64,000 nucleotides of DNA, from NCBI RefSeq assembly GCF_021608265.1, contig NZ_JAKIHP010000001.1, positions 1,302,001 to 1,366,000 on the forward strand, read 5' to 3'. The notes under the pieces are model-generated. The model searched no databases, was not told the DNA's origin, and saw nothing but the letters and a program-made list of their open reading frames with translations. Position numbers and translations under genes: made by a program. The stretch comes from Flavobacterium wongokense. GTDB taxonomy: Bacteria > Bacteroidota > Bacteroidia > Flavobacteriales > Flavobacteriaceae. This document shows, one piece after another, positions 52,342 through 61,312 of this stretch (positions are counted from its first letter, which is position 1; every line of letters starts with the position of its first letter).

Positions 52342-53868
52342 ATGCCGATACCATTAATAAATTCTATTGCTTCCTGGGTTTTAAAACAGCGCATTCATCA
52401 GATTGAATTGTTCCTGAAATACCCGCATGAGGTTCAGGAAGAGCTGATGATGAACCTTATCAGGTCTTCGGAAGAAACGGTGGTTGGGCAGAAATATGAT
52501 TTTGCAGGTATTAAATCCTATCAGACTTTTTCAGAAAGGGTTCCGGTTTCCACTTATGAGGATTTGGAACCAATGATTGAACTTACGCGAAAAGGCGCTC
52601 AGAATGTTTTTTGGAATACACCGATAAAATGGTTTGCCAAATCGAGCGGAACCACCAATGCCAAAAGCAAATTTATTCCGGTAAGCAACGAAGCACTTGA
52701 AAACTGCCATTACAAAGGAAGCAAGGATTTGTTGTGCATGTATTTAAACAATAATGAAAACTCTGAAATGTTTTTGGGGAAAAGCCTTCGGCTTGGCGGA
52801 AGTTCGCAGATTTATGAAAATAACAATACCTATTTTGGGGATTTGTCTGCGATATTGATTGAGAACATGCCTATTTGGGCCGAATTCAGCAGTACACCAA
52901 GCAGCAAAATTTCATTGATGAGCGAATGGGAAACCAAACTGACCCACATCATCAACGAGACCAAAAACGAAAATGTAACCAGCTTTGCCGGAGTTCCATC
53001 CTGGATGTTGGTCTTGCTTAATAGGATAATGACAGAAACCGGAAAGGAAAGCATTACGGAATTATGGCCAAATCTCGAAGTGTATTTTCATGGCGGCGTA
53101 AGTTTTGAACCTTACCGAGAACAATACAAGAAGATATTGCCGCAGAATAATTTCAAATATTATGAAATCTACAATGCTTCTGAAGGGTTTTTTGCAATCC
53201 AGGATTTGAATTATTCCAATGATTTACTGCTGATGCTCGATTACGGAATCTTTTATGAGTTCATTCCGATGGATACCTTTGGAACCGAAAACCAAAAAGT
53301 GATCCGTCTTGCAGATGTGGAGCTGTTCAGGAATTATGCGGTTGTCATTACAACAAATGCAGGATTGTGGCGCTATATGATTGGCGATACGGTTCGGTTT
53401 ACATCTTTATCACCTTATAGAATCCGCGTTTCAGGAAGGACCAAACATTACATCAATGTGTTTGGGGAAGAATTAATGGTGGAAAACACCGACATGGCGT
53501 TGTCCAAGACCTGTTCAGTTTTAGACTGCGAAGTAAAGGATTATACGGTTGCGCCGGTTTTCATGAAAGGGAAAGAAAAGGGCTCACACGAATGGATGAT
53601 TGAATTTAAGAAACATCCTCAGGACATTCAACTATTTCAAAAACTACTAGATGAGAATCTACAATCCCTCAATTCCGATTATGAAGCCAAACGTTACAAC
53701 AACATGACGCTGAATCCTTTGGCTGTCAATGTGGCAAGGGAAAATCTATTTTATGACTGGCTGAAGGAAAACAATAAATTGGGTGGGCAGCATAAGATAC
53801 CAAGGCTTTCCAACGAAAGGGATTACCTGGAACAATTAAAGAATATGCAGATTGATGTTGCCCAATAG
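52342..53868 (+). CDS. GH3 family acyl-acid amido synthetase-like protein
   Basis: 508 residues. ANL-type adenylating fold of the GH3 family. ATP-binding stretch AKSSGTTNAKSKFIPVSNEA (SSGTT is the P-loop-like motif), YFHGGVSFEPYREQY, EIYNASEGFFAIQ (adenine contact YxASEG), and hinge region YMIGDTVRFTSLSPYRIRVS followed by GRTKHYINVFGEE. Plant GH3s conjugate jasmonate or auxin to amino acids; bacterial members probably join a carboxylate to an amine, the substrate unknown. A single gene on its own promoter. Complete length. Confidence 0.92.
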   Translation: MPIPLINSIASWVLKQRIHQIELFLKYPHEVQEELMMNLIRSSEETVVGQKYDFAGIKSYQTFSERVPVSTYEDLEPMIELTRKGAQNVFWNTPIKWFAKSSGTTNAKSKFIPVSNEALENCHYKGSKDLLCMYLNNNENSEMFLGKSLRLGGSSQIYENNNTYFGDLSAILIENMPIWAEFSSTPSSKISLMSEWETKLTHIINETKNENVTSFAGVPSWMLVLLNRIMTETGKESITELWPNLEVYFHGGVSFEPYREQYKKILPQNNFKYYEIYNASEGFFAIQDLNYSNDLLLMLDYGIFYEFIPMDTFGTENQKVIRLADVELFRNYAVVITTNAGLWRYMIGDTVRFTSLSPYRIRVSGRTKHYINVFGEELMVENTDMALSKTCSVLDCEVKDYTVAPVFMKGKEKGSHEWMIEFKKHPQDIQLFQKLLDENLQSLNSDYEAKRYNNMTLNPLAVNVARENLFYDWLKENNKLGGQHKIPRLSNERDYLEQLKNMQIDVAQ

Positions 53869-53908
53869 GTTTCTGTAAAAACCTGACAAAGAAATATTTG
53901 GCATATCA

Positions 53909-53949
53909 TTTGGAAACCAGACGCGTTTAATAACGTATATGTTTCCAAA
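53909..53949. other. Inverted repeat after the GH3 gene
   Basis: TTTGGAAAC (53909-53917) and GTTTCCAAA (53941-53949), 9-bp arms, 23-nt loop, just before the small lipoprotein gene. The following sequence is A-rich, not T-rich, so it is not a clean terminator for the GH3 gene. Confidence 0.35.
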
Positions 53950-53958
53950 AAAATAAAA

Positions 53959-54108
53959 ATGAAGAAAATAATTTATGTAGCATTATTGTCGGTTTTCGTA
54001 ATTTCCTGCGCATCGCATCCCGGAAGGGTTTGTGGCGGGCCAGGAGGAGGTCGTGTGGTAGAACACCCGCCAACGCAAAAGACAATTCAAAACAATCCTG
54101 TTGTTTGA
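53959..54108 (+). CDS. Small lipoprotein, 49 aa, translationally coupled to a transporter
   Basis: 49 residues: MKKIIYVALLSVFVISC (signal and lipobox VISC, Cys17), then ASHPGRVCGGPGGGRVVEH and a short polar tail. Lipidated small proteins of this kind, with a GG-rich, Pro-rich mature part, are common in Flavobacteria, function unknown. ATG at 53959. Its TGA stop overlaps the TTG start of the EamA gene (TTGA at 54105-54108). Confidence 0.72.
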   Translation: MKKIIYVALLSVFVISCASHPGRVCGGPGGGRVVEHPPTQKTIQNNPVV

Positions 54109-54986
54109 AAACAAAACTGTATCTCGCGTTATTTTGTGTCGCGTTCTTTTGGGGAACAACTTTCTTAGCCATACGTGTTGGCGTTGAATCGATTCCCCCA
54201 TTTATCTTAGCTGGTATCCGAAACCTGATTTCGGGTACCATTATTTTTTGTTATTTATTCTCCCAAAAGAAGTTAGAAAAGGTCAGCCCGAAACAGTTTT
54301 TCCGTGCCTTTGTATTGTCGATATTGATGATTGTTTTGGCAAATGGCCTGACAACTTATTCTGAAAAGTTTATAACAAGTGGTTTGGCATCGTTGATTTC
54401 CACACTTTCGCCATTCTGTGTTTTGGTTTTGAACCTGATTATGGGTTATGAAAAACTATCGGTTAAAACCGTTTTGGGAATTGTATTGGGAATGTTTGGC
54501 ATCTTCCTCATCTATCAGAGCAGCCTTTCCGATTTGTTGATTCCCGAATACAGACAGGGAATTTGTGCGCTGTTGTTGGCAATTTTAGCCTGGGCAGTGG
54601 GAACCATCATTATGAAAAGAGGAAGCGAAAATGCTTTGTCTATGCTGATGAATGTTTGTGTTCAGATGCTGATTGCCGGAGTGGTTTTGTGTATGACGCA
54701 GTTTTATCTAACTCCCGATATCCAAATAGAAACCTGGACAACCCGAAGCATTTCCGCCATGATTTACCTGGCCTTATTTGGCTCTGTTGTAGGTTATGTT
54801 GCGTTTAGCTATCTGATTTCACAATTGCCGGCAACGAAGGTTACGGTTTTGTCTTATGTGAATGTAGTGGTGGCTTTATTCCTTGGCTGGTTAATCTTAG
54901 ACGAAATAATTACAAGCCGCATTGTCATTGCAACTATACTGATTATTAGTGGTGTAGTCATTGTTAATTATAAAAAAGCAAAATAA
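54105..54986 (+). CDS. EamA/DMT family transporter
   Basis: 293 residues from the TTG at 54105 (MKTKLYLALFCVAFFWGTTF); an upstream ATG at 54030 would read through the lipoprotein gene in another frame and gives an Arg-rich non-homologous stretch. Ten hydrophobic segments in two EamA repeats. The second repeat begins about 150 (GICALLLAILAWAVGTIIMK). Probable efflux carrier for a small metabolite. Distinct from the EamA gene at 20346 (different sequence); coupling to the lipoprotein by TTGA is visible. Confidence 0.88.
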   Translation: MKTKLYLALFCVAFFWGTTFLAIRVGVESIPPFILAGIRNLISGTIIFCYLFSQKKLEKVSPKQFFRAFVLSILMIVLANGLTTYSEKFITSGLASLISTLSPFCVLVLNLIMGYEKLSVKTVLGIVLGMFGIFLIYQSSLSDLLIPEYRQGICALLLAILAWAVGTIIMKRGSENALSMLMNVCVQMLIAGVVLCMTQFYLTPDIQIETWTTRSISAMIYLALFGSVVGYVAFSYLISQLPATKVTVLSYVNVVVALFLGWLILDEIITSRIVIATILIISGVVIVNYKKAK

Positions 54987-55140
54987 TTTTGATTGTTTTG
55001 TAACAAATGATTTCTGATGTAGTCTTATGGGCAATCATCACTCGAGGCGCAGCCGAATTGTTCGGAGCGCAGCGGAGAAAATCATCAATCATCTGAGGCC
55101 GTAGATTATTTCGAAAGCACCAGAATAACATCAATCAAAA

Positions 55141-57351
55141 ATGAAATCACTAAGCATTACCCTGTGCTTACTTGTGACGGCCATGACCTTTGCACAAGAA
55201 GCACCTCAGGAGCAATCCAATCCGACTGTTCAGGATACAGTCAAAAAAACCAAGACAAACGAATTAAAGGAAGTTACTGTTTATGGCAACAAAAAACAGT
55301 ACCTCAAAGTTGAATCTGACAAGACTACGGTTAATGTTAGGGACAATGCCATGCTCAACAGCGGAAGCAGCCTTGAAGCCGTTAAGAAACTTCCGGGAGT
55401 AATTACTTCGCCCACAGGAAGCATTACGTTGAACAGCAAAGGAGTTTCCATTTATATAGATGGCGCACCAAGCACGTTAAGCGGAACCGATTTGCAGAAT
55501 TATTTGGCCACACTTCCGGCAAATGCAATCGAAAAAATAGAATTAATCTATAATCCCGGAGCAGCTTATGATGCCAGTTCGAGTGGCTCTATCATTAACA
55601 TCGTTACCAGTACCAAAAGAAAGAAAGGTATCAATGCGAGCTTTAACATCAATTACAATTTCAACAAATACCAAAAGCCAAGTCCGCAGATCCTTCTCAA
55701 TGGAAAGACAAAGGATTTGAGTTGGCAGACGATGATTGGCTACAATTATATTGATAACGAAAATAAGAACAAAAGCGACCAGATATTTACTTCCTTCAAT
55801 CCGCAGGAACATCTTATCCAAAAAAACCTATCGGTTATAACCAATCGAAACTTTTACTGGAGGACAGGAACCAATTACAAACTCAGCGAAAAGTCAAATC
55901 TGTTATTTAATTATAATGTGAATTTGGCGAATGACCGTGTTGACCGTAACTCAAGCACATTGGGAACCGGAATTGATTATACCAATAAAAGCATGGTCCA
56001 CGCTAAAAGCAACAACCATGAGTTGAGTTTGCAGTATAAAACCAAGTTGGATACCATCGGAAAAACTTTGGACATTACAGCCTTCAGCAATTTCTATGAT
56101 AAAAATCCAATAACGACTTCAAGTGGTTTTGATAATGGTACGCCAACATCCTATAATGGGAAAGTGGATTTTAAACTGGCTAATTATTATTTGAAATACG
56201 ATTTTTCAATTCCGTTTAACAAATTGGATTTGACCCTGAATACCGGAGGAAAGTTCAACACCATTAAAGTTGACGATATTGGGACTTACAATTTGAGTGC
56301 GACTGAATCGATAACCGATTTTGATTATACGGAAGACAATCTTGCCTTTTACGTAGAGGCGAAGAAGAAAATCAAGAAATTTAATTTTGCAGCCGGAATC
56401 CGTTTTGAGAATTACAAGGTGGATCGAACAGCGGTTCAGGATGGTGACGTCACGAAGGTGAATTTCAAGAATACCAACTTTTTCCCGAATGTGAGTGCGT
56501 TGTATCAGTTTAATGACAACGTCAAATTATCGGCTTCGTATTCCAAAAAAATCCAGCAGGCCGATTACAACACATTGGATCCAAATTACTTTGCCAATTT
56601 TGACCAATACAATACCTCAAACGGAAATCCATTATTAGACCCAACCTATTTTGACAATTTTGAGTTAAAGCTGAATGCCTATGAGTTTGTGACTTTAGGA
56701 GCGAATTATACGATTGCCAAGGATAAAAACCTTTTCATTTTTGAAGCCAATCCGGGAGAATTGGTGAGTAATTCCACGTTCCATCAGTTTGACAAATTCA
56801 AGACGCTGAGTTTCTATGCCTCGTTTCCAATTCCGATAGATTATTTTTTCAAAGGCAAAGCCGAATTTGAAAAAAGGATGAACAACATGGACAAGATGAA
56901 TTATATTTTCATCAATATAAATTATATCAAAACAACAACAGAAGGTTACGACTTTTCGTTTAAAAATAAACCAGTCATGAACTATGCAGCTGAAGCGCAG
57001 TTTATCCTGCCATGGGAAATTAAAAATAATATATCGTATACTATTTTGCAAAAAGGAACATGGGAAATTTACAACATCACCAAACCGATCCAGGAGTTTG
57101 ATATCTCTTTTTCCAGAGAGTTTATGAACAAAAACCTGAAAGTGGGTGTACATTGTTTTGATGTGTTCAACTCGAATGAGGTTAATGCTTTGGTTTCGTC
57201 AACAAACCTGGAGACCCAATATTACCAAAAACAGGATTCAAGAAACTTCAGGCTTTCCCTGGTTTATAACTTTGGAAACCTTAGCCTGAAAAAAGAAAAT
57301 ACTGAAATCGAAACTGAAAAAGTAAAAAGCAGTGGCGGTTTTGGTAGATAA
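55141..57351 (+). CDS. TonB-dependent receptor-like outer-membrane beta-barrel protein
   Basis: 736 residues. Signal peptide MKSLSITLCLLVTAMTFAQ. The plug domain (about 40-165) has LKEVTVYGNKKQYLKVESDK, VKKLPGVITSPTGSITLNSK, VSIYIDGAPSTLSG and YNPGAAYDASSSGSIINIVT, the TonB-receptor order. The rest is a beta-barrel with the OMP_b-brl_3 pattern. There is no N-terminal carboxypeptidase-like (CarboxypepD) domain, so it is shorter than SusC. No substrate gene or SusD partner is near. The last visible residues are a basic KSSGGFGR tail rather than a terminal aromatic. Confidence 0.9.
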   Translation: MKSLSITLCLLVTAMTFAQEAPQEQSNPTVQDTVKKTKTNELKEVTVYGNKKQYLKVESDKTTVNVRDNAMLNSGSSLEAVKKLPGVITSPTGSITLNSKGVSIYIDGAPSTLSGTDLQNYLATLPANAIEKIELIYNPGAAYDASSSGSIINIVTSTKRKKGINASFNINYNFNKYQKPSPQILLNGKTKDLSWQTMIGYNYIDNENKNKSDQIFTSFNPQEHLIQKNLSVITNRNFYWRTGTNYKLSEKSNLLFNYNVNLANDRVDRNSSTLGTGIDYTNKSMVHAKSNNHELSLQYKTKLDTIGKTLDITAFSNFYDKNPITTSSGFDNGTPTSYNGKVDFKLANYYLKYDFSIPFNKLDLTLNTGGKFNTIKVDDIGTYNLSATESITDFDYTEDNLAFYVEAKKKIKKFNFAAGIRFENYKVDRTAVQDGDVTKVNFKNTNFFPNVSALYQFNDNVKLSASYSKKIQQADYNTLDPNYFANFDQYNTSNGNPLLDPTYFDNFELKLNAYEFVTLGANYTIAKDKNLFIFEANPGELVSNSTFHQFDKFKTLSFYASFPIPIDYFFKGKAEFEKRMNNMDKMNYIFININYIKTTTEGYDFSFKNKPVMNYAAEAQFILPWEIKNNISYTILQKGTWEIYNITKPIQEFDISFSREFMNKNLKVGVHCFDVFNSNEVNALVSSTNLETQYYQKQDSRNFRLSLVYNFGNLSLKKENTEIETEKVKSSGGFGR

Positions 57352-57371
57352 TTTGATTTGAGTGTTAAATG

Positions 57372-57398
57372 AAAAATCCCTCGAAAGAGGGATTTTTT
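57372..57398. terminator. Bidirectional terminator between the TonB-receptor and clpX
   Basis: AAAAATCCCTC-gaaa-GAGGGATTTTT, 11-bp stem, T-rich both sides. It overlaps the clpX stop region (57398-57400). Confidence 0.85.
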
Positions 57399-58636
57399 TA
57401 TGAAGCTATTTCTAGTCGTTTTAATAAATTCTTGCTCAGTGCATGTTGCGTGTATTCTAAATCTACGTGCAGTTCCTTTTCATCTGAACCCGGTAAATCA
57501 TACATCGCATCGGTTAGGATTGCTTCGCAAAGCGATCGCAAACCTCTTGCTCCAAGCTTGTATTCCAAAGCTTTTTCCACAATGTAATCGAGTGCATCGT
57601 TGGAAATTGTGAACTTCACATCATCCATCGCGAACAGCTTTTCGTATTGCTTGATTAAGGCATTTTTTGGCTCGGTCAAAATCGCGCGAAGCGTTTCCTT
57701 ATCCAAAGGATCCATGTGTGTTAACACCGGAAGACGCCCAATGATTTCGGGAATCAATCCAAAATCCTTAATATCTTTCGGGATGATGTATTGCAGCAGA
57801 TTGTTTTTGTCGATTCCTTCTGCATTTCTCGATGTGGAATAACCAATTGCCTGACGGTTGAGCCTTTTGGAGATGATTCTTTCAACGCCATCAAAAGCAC
57901 CACCGGCAATGAACAGGATGTCTTTGGTATTCACTTCGATGAATTTCTGATCGGGATGTTTTCTTCCACCTTTTGGCGGGACATTTACTACCGTTCCTTC
58001 CAATAATTTCAAAAGTGCCTGTTGTACTCCTTCGCCCGAAACATCACGTGTTATCGATGGATTGTCGCTTTTGCGTGCAATCTTATCAATTTCGTCTATG
58101 AATACGATTCCGCGTTCAGCTTTGGCAACATCATAATCTGCAGCCTGTAATAATCGGGTTAGGATGCTTTCCACATCTTCACCAACATAACCGGCTTCGG
58201 TCAACACTGTAGCATCGACAATTGCCAGCGGAACCTCGAGCATTTTTGCAATGGTTTTGGCTACCAATGTTTTCCCGGTTCCGGTTTGCCCCACCATAAT
58301 GATGTTTGATTTTTCAATCTCAACATCTTCTTCGTGTTGCAGCTGCATCAATCTTTTATAGTGGTTGTATACTGCCACCGACATTACTTTTTTGGTTTGT
58401 TCCTGGCCAATAACGTACTGATCCAAAAACTCCCTGATTTCTCTTGGCTTTTTCAAAATCAAATCTGCATTTGATTTCAAAATTGCTGTTCCGCCCGATC
58501 TCAATTCTTCCATTACTATTCCGTGTGCCTGCTCGATGCATCTGTCGCAGACATGCGCATTTACACCGGCGATCAACAGATTAGTTTCTGGTTTTTTCCG
58601 TCCACAAAAGGAACATTCTAAAACTTGTTTTGCCAT
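57398..58636 (-). CDS. clpX: ATP-dependent Clp protease ATP-binding subunit ClpX
   Basis: 412 residues from the ATG at 58636; the ORF extends to 58660, adding MLLCNPKN, which is not usual. AAA+ unfoldase feeding ClpP. N-terminal zinc-binding domain C8, C11, C30, C33. Walker [20 protein letters not shown], Walker [16 protein letters not shown], pore-loop [12 protein letters not shown], sensor [16 protein letters not shown]. clpP lies 88 bp upstream on the same strand, and the two are separated by low-complexity DNA. Confidence 0.97.
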   Translation of the reverse strand: MAKQVLECSFCGRKKPETNLLIAGVNAHVCDRCIEQAHGIVMEELRSGGTAILKSNADLILKKPREIREFLDQYVIGQEQTKKVMSVAVYNHYKRLMQLQHEEDVEIEKSNIIMVGQTGTGKTLVAKTIAKMLEVPLAIVDATVLTEAGYVGEDVESILTRLLQAADYDVAKAERGIVFIDEIDKIARKSDNPSITRDVSGEGVQQALLKLLEGTVVNVPPKGGRKHPDQKFIEVNTKDILFIAGGAFDGVERIISKRLNRQAIGYSTSRNAEGIDKNNLLQYIIPKDIKDFGLIPEIIGRLPVLTHMDPLDKETLRAILTEPKNALIKQYEKLFAMDDVKFTISNDALDYIVEKALEYKLGARGLRSLCEAILTDAMYDLPGSDEKELHVDLEYTQHALSKNLLKRLEIAS

Positions 58637-58724
58637 ATTTTTGGGGTTGCAAAGTAGCAAAGAGGCAAAGTCGCTAAGTCCGTTTACTTTGGAACTTTGA
58701 AACTCTGTAACTTTGGAACTTTAT
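58637..58724. repeat. Low-complexity repeats between clpP and clpX
   Basis: Short variants of GCAAAGTAGCAAAGAGGCAA and AACTTTGGAACTTTGAAACT recur. They are imperfect, with period about 8-10, without coding potential. Possibly slipped-strand material. Confidence 0.45.
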
Positions 58725-59381
58725 TTATCTTCTTAAAACTTCATCAATCATTCCGTATTCCTTCGCTTCGTCGGCAATCATCCAGTAATCACGTTCTGAA
58801 TCCTTGTGTACTTTTTCAAACGTTTGTCCTGAATGTTTTGAAATGATTTGGTACAATTCGTCTTTCAGTTTCAACATTTCCTTCAGGTTGATTTCCATAT
58901 CGGTTGCAACACCTTGTGCTCCTCCTGAAGGCTGGTGGATCATTACCCTTGAATGTGGTAAAGCGGAACGTTTTCCTGGCGCACCGGCACAAAGTAAAAC
59001 AGCGCCCATTGAAGCTGCCATTCCGGTACAGATGGTTGCTACGTCAGGTCGGATGTACTGCATGGTGTCATAAATCCCCAATCCTGCATACACGCTTCCA
59101 CCTGGAGAATTGATGTAGATTTGGATGTCTTTGGAAGCATCAACGCTTTCCAAAAACAGTAATTGTGCCTGGATGATGTTGGCCATGTAATCGTCAACTC
59201 CAGTCCCCATGAAGATGATCCTGTCCATCATCAAACGTGAGAATACGTCAAGTTGGGAAACATTAAGCTGTCTTTCTTCAATGATATAAGGCGTCATGCT
59301 ACCTACGATTTTATCGTAATATAAACTGTTTACGCCATGTTTTTTGGTAGCAAATTTTTTGAATTCTTTTCCGTAGTCCAT
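58725..59381 (-). CDS. clpP: ATP-dependent Clp protease proteolytic subunit ClpP
   Basis: 218 residues. Serine peptidase ring: catalytic S124 (GMAASMGAVLL), H149 (PHSRVMIHQPSGG) and D198 (DSERDYWM). Longer than E. coli ClpP (207) by an N-terminal 10-20 residues that may form the axial pore or a propeptide. No second ClpP paralogue is seen. Cotranscribed with clpX; tig lies upstream on the same strand. Confidence 0.97.
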   Translation of the reverse strand: MDYGKEFKKFATKKHGVNSLYYDKIVGSMTPYIIEERQLNVSQLDVFSRLMMDRIIFMGTGVDDYMANIIQAQLLFLESVDASKDIQIYINSPGGSVYAGLGIYDTMQYIRPDVATICTGMAASMGAVLLCAGAPGKRSALPHSRVMIHQPSGGAQGVATDMEINLKEMLKLKDELYQIISKHSGQTFEKVHKDSERDYWMIADEAKEYGMIDEVLRR

Positions 59382-59440
59382 TTTATAAGTTATGAATTAT
59401 GAGTTAAAAGTTATGAGTTTTGTTTTAGTCAAAGTCCATG
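59382..59440. repeat. Low-complexity repeats upstream of clpP
   Basis: Recurring TTATAAGTTATGAATTATGA, AGTTAAAAGTTATGAG type words, in the 150-bp gap between tig and clpP. Confidence 0.4.
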
Positions 59441-59476
59441 CCTTCTTTTTAGGTATGACAAGATGACAAAAAAATA

Positions 59477-59512
59477 AAAAAGCGCCAAAGCCATTACCGA
59501 CTCAGACGCTCA
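59477..59512 (-). terminator. Candidate terminator of tig
   Basis: On the minus strand AGCGTC...GGCGCT (6-bp stem with one G-T pair) is followed by six T, about 20 bp after the tig stop at 59532. Confidence 0.5.
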
Positions 59513-59531
59513 AATATAGTAATTTTTCTAA

Positions 59532-60860
59532 TTAAATCTCACCGTACATCGCTTTGATGAAATCGTCATAAGAAACCTCTTTTGTTTTTGCTTTTACCTT
59601 GTCTTTGAATAAGTTAAGCATTTTTTCGCTCATAACCTGCTCAGACAAACGTTTTACTTCGTCCTGGTTTGACATTACACGAGCCACAATTCCCTGAACA
59701 TCTTCGTCTGTAGGATTCATTTGCCCGAATTGTGCCATTTGTCTTTTAATCACTTCAGACGTATAGTTTTTCAACTCATCAAAAGTCAGTTGCAAACCGT
59801 TTTCTGACATTACCTTACCTTCAATTAACTGGTAACGCAATCCGTTTTCAGACTTGTTGTATTCTGTTTCTGCTTCTTCAGCGCTCATTGGGTTTTCACC
59901 TGCATTTTGGATCCATTTTTTTAGGAAGGCAGCTGGCAGATCAAACTTAGTGCTTGCAATCAAAAATTCAGTAACATCGTTTAGGAATTTCTGATCCGAT
60001 TGTTGCGAAAATTGCTTTTCAGCATCTTCCTTGATTTTAGCTTTCAATTCGGCAACCGAAGTAATTACTTTTGGCCCGAATAATTTATCAAATAATTCCT
60101 GGTCTAAGTTTGCCGGTTCGTGACCAACCACTTCATCAATTGTGAAAGTAACCTCGATATCCAAACCGTGAACATCATCGTGGGAAACAGCAAGAAAATC
60201 CATTAATTTGTGATCATCATCAAACAAACCTTTGGTTTTTAAAGTTACGACATCGCCAACTTTTTTACCGATAAAGGATTTTGCAGTCTTTTTGTCTTTG
60301 AAAACGTCTAATGACAAAGTAGTCCTGTTGTTGATTCCGTTTTCTGCATTGGCAAAAATACCCGAAACATCATCTCCTTCTTCAACAGTGTCCTTTGCGA
60401 TTAGTTTTCCGTATTGTTTTTGGATACGTGCAACCTGGTCGTTCAGCATTTTGTCATCGGCAACGATTTTGTATTGTACCAAATCATTTTTTGCCCCTAA
60501 GTCAACGCTGAATTCCGGAGCCAGTCCTAATTCGAATTCAAATTTATAATCATCATTATCCCAATTGAAATCTTCCGTGATTTTTGGAAGCGGATTTCCA
60601 AGGATATCTAATTTTTCTTCAACCAAATAGTTATTCAAATTGTCCTGTAGCAATTTGTTTACTTCATCCAGCAATACTGCTTTTCCGTATTGTTTTTGGA
60701 TAAGGCTCATTGGAACTGCGCCTTTTCTGAAGCCAGGAATACTAGCATTTTTTCTATAATCAGCTAATACTTTTTCAACTTTTTCTGCATAATCATTTTT
60801 TGCTACTTCTACAGTAACAACTGCATTTAATGCATCTACGTTATTTCTTGTAATATTCAT
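59532..60860 (-). CDS. tig: Trigger factor (ribosome-associated chaperone)
   Basis: 442 residues. Binds the ribosome exit and shields nascent chains. N-terminal ribosome-binding domain 1-~145, with GFRKGAVPMSLIQKQYG, the signature loop. The middle PPIase (FKBP-like) domain is about 150-245 and appears degenerate: the usual FKBP core is weak. The C-terminal helical arms follow. Precedes clpP-clpX, the usual row. It has its own promoter. Confidence 0.96.
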   Translation of the reverse strand: MNITRNNVDALNAVVTVEVAKNDYAEKVEKVLADYRKNASIPGFRKGAVPMSLIQKQYGKAVLLDEVNKLLQDNLNNYLVEEKLDILGNPLPKITEDFNWDNDDYKFEFELGLAPEFSVDLGAKNDLVQYKIVADDKMLNDQVARIQKQYGKLIAKDTVEEGDDVSGIFANAENGINNRTTLSLDVFKDKKTAKSFIGKKVGDVVTLKTKGLFDDDHKLMDFLAVSHDDVHGLDIEVTFTIDEVVGHEPANLDQELFDKLFGPKVITSVAELKAKIKEDAEKQFSQQSDQKFLNDVTEFLIASTKFDLPAAFLKKWIQNAGENPMSAEEAETEYNKSENGLRYQLIEGKVMSENGLQLTFDELKNYTSEVIKRQMAQFGQMNPTDEDVQGIVARVMSNQDEVKRLSEQVMSEKMLNLFKDKVKAKTKEVSYDDFIKAMYGEI

Positions 60861-60879
60861 TTTTATATATACTAAAATT

Positions 60880-60916
60880 GGGTTGCAAAATTATAACATT
60901 TCTGCAACCCAACCAA
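60880..60916 (-). promoter_or_regulatory. Promoter and inverted repeat upstream of tig
   Basis: On the minus strand TAATTTTG (60893-60886) matches TAnnTTTG, with TTG 20 bp upstream (60916-60914). The arms GGGTTGCA (60880-60887) and TGCAACCC (60903-60910) form an 8-bp inverted repeat around the spacer, a possible operator. Confidence 0.5.
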
Positions 60917-60941
60917 GTTTATTTTGTTGATTTTAACGCTC

Positions 60942-61286
60942 TTATTTCGTGTCGCCTGTGATTTGGTAAACCAATGATTGCGAAAGTGATAAAACGATGC
61001 TAAAGAGCATGGCGGTCCAAAACGAACTGATTCGGAAGCCGTCGATAAAATAGTCGCAAAGCTGAATCATTATCGTATTGATTACCAAAAGGAATAGTCC
61101 CAGCGTGATAACGGTTACAGGTAAAGTAAAGAGCACCAGAATTGGTTTTACAAAAAAGTTGAGCAAGCCCAAAACGATAGCTACGGTAAGTGCTGTGGTA
61201 AATTCGTCTACGATAACGCCTTTCATGATTTTGGCTAAGCCCAGAACTAAAAGTGCGGTGATTAATATTCTAAAAAGTAGTTTCAT
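60942..61286 (-). CDS. Phage holin family IV (PF04020-type) membrane protein
   Basis: 114 residues, four hydrophobic segments (LLFRILITALLVLGLAKIMK, FTTALTVAIVLGLLNFFVKP, LVLFTLPVTVITLGLFLLVI and a last one near 90-110). It belongs to the 'mycobacterial 4 TMS phage holin' superfamily, which is widespread in bacterial chromosomes. A true holin function is not implied: no phage genes are nearby. Position between tig and the hydrolase, minus strand. Confidence 0.86.
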   Translation of the reverse strand: MKLLFRILITALLVLGLAKIMKGVIVDEFTTALTVAIVLGLLNFFVKPILVLFTLPVTVITLGLFLLVINTIMIQLCDYFIDGFRISSFWTAMLFSIVLSLSQSLVYQITGDTK

Positions 61287-61312
61287 AAAGTTAGTTTTTA
61301 ATTTTAAAAATT

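Noticed and set aside
54987..55140. G+C-rich patch before the TonB-receptor-like gene (words such as GGCGCAGCCG and GGAGCGCAGCGG)
   Set aside because: I could not align it to the dispersed repeat family or to any gene. Left as unexplained intergenic sequence.
57369..57612. 72- and 70-aa plus-strand ORFs opposite clpX
   Set aside because: Reverse frames of the well-supported clpX gene.
60942..61286. Prophage remnant, because the gene belongs to a 'phage holin' family
   Set aside because: The family is chromosomal in most Bacteroidota; no integrase, capsid, tail or lysin gene is nearby.
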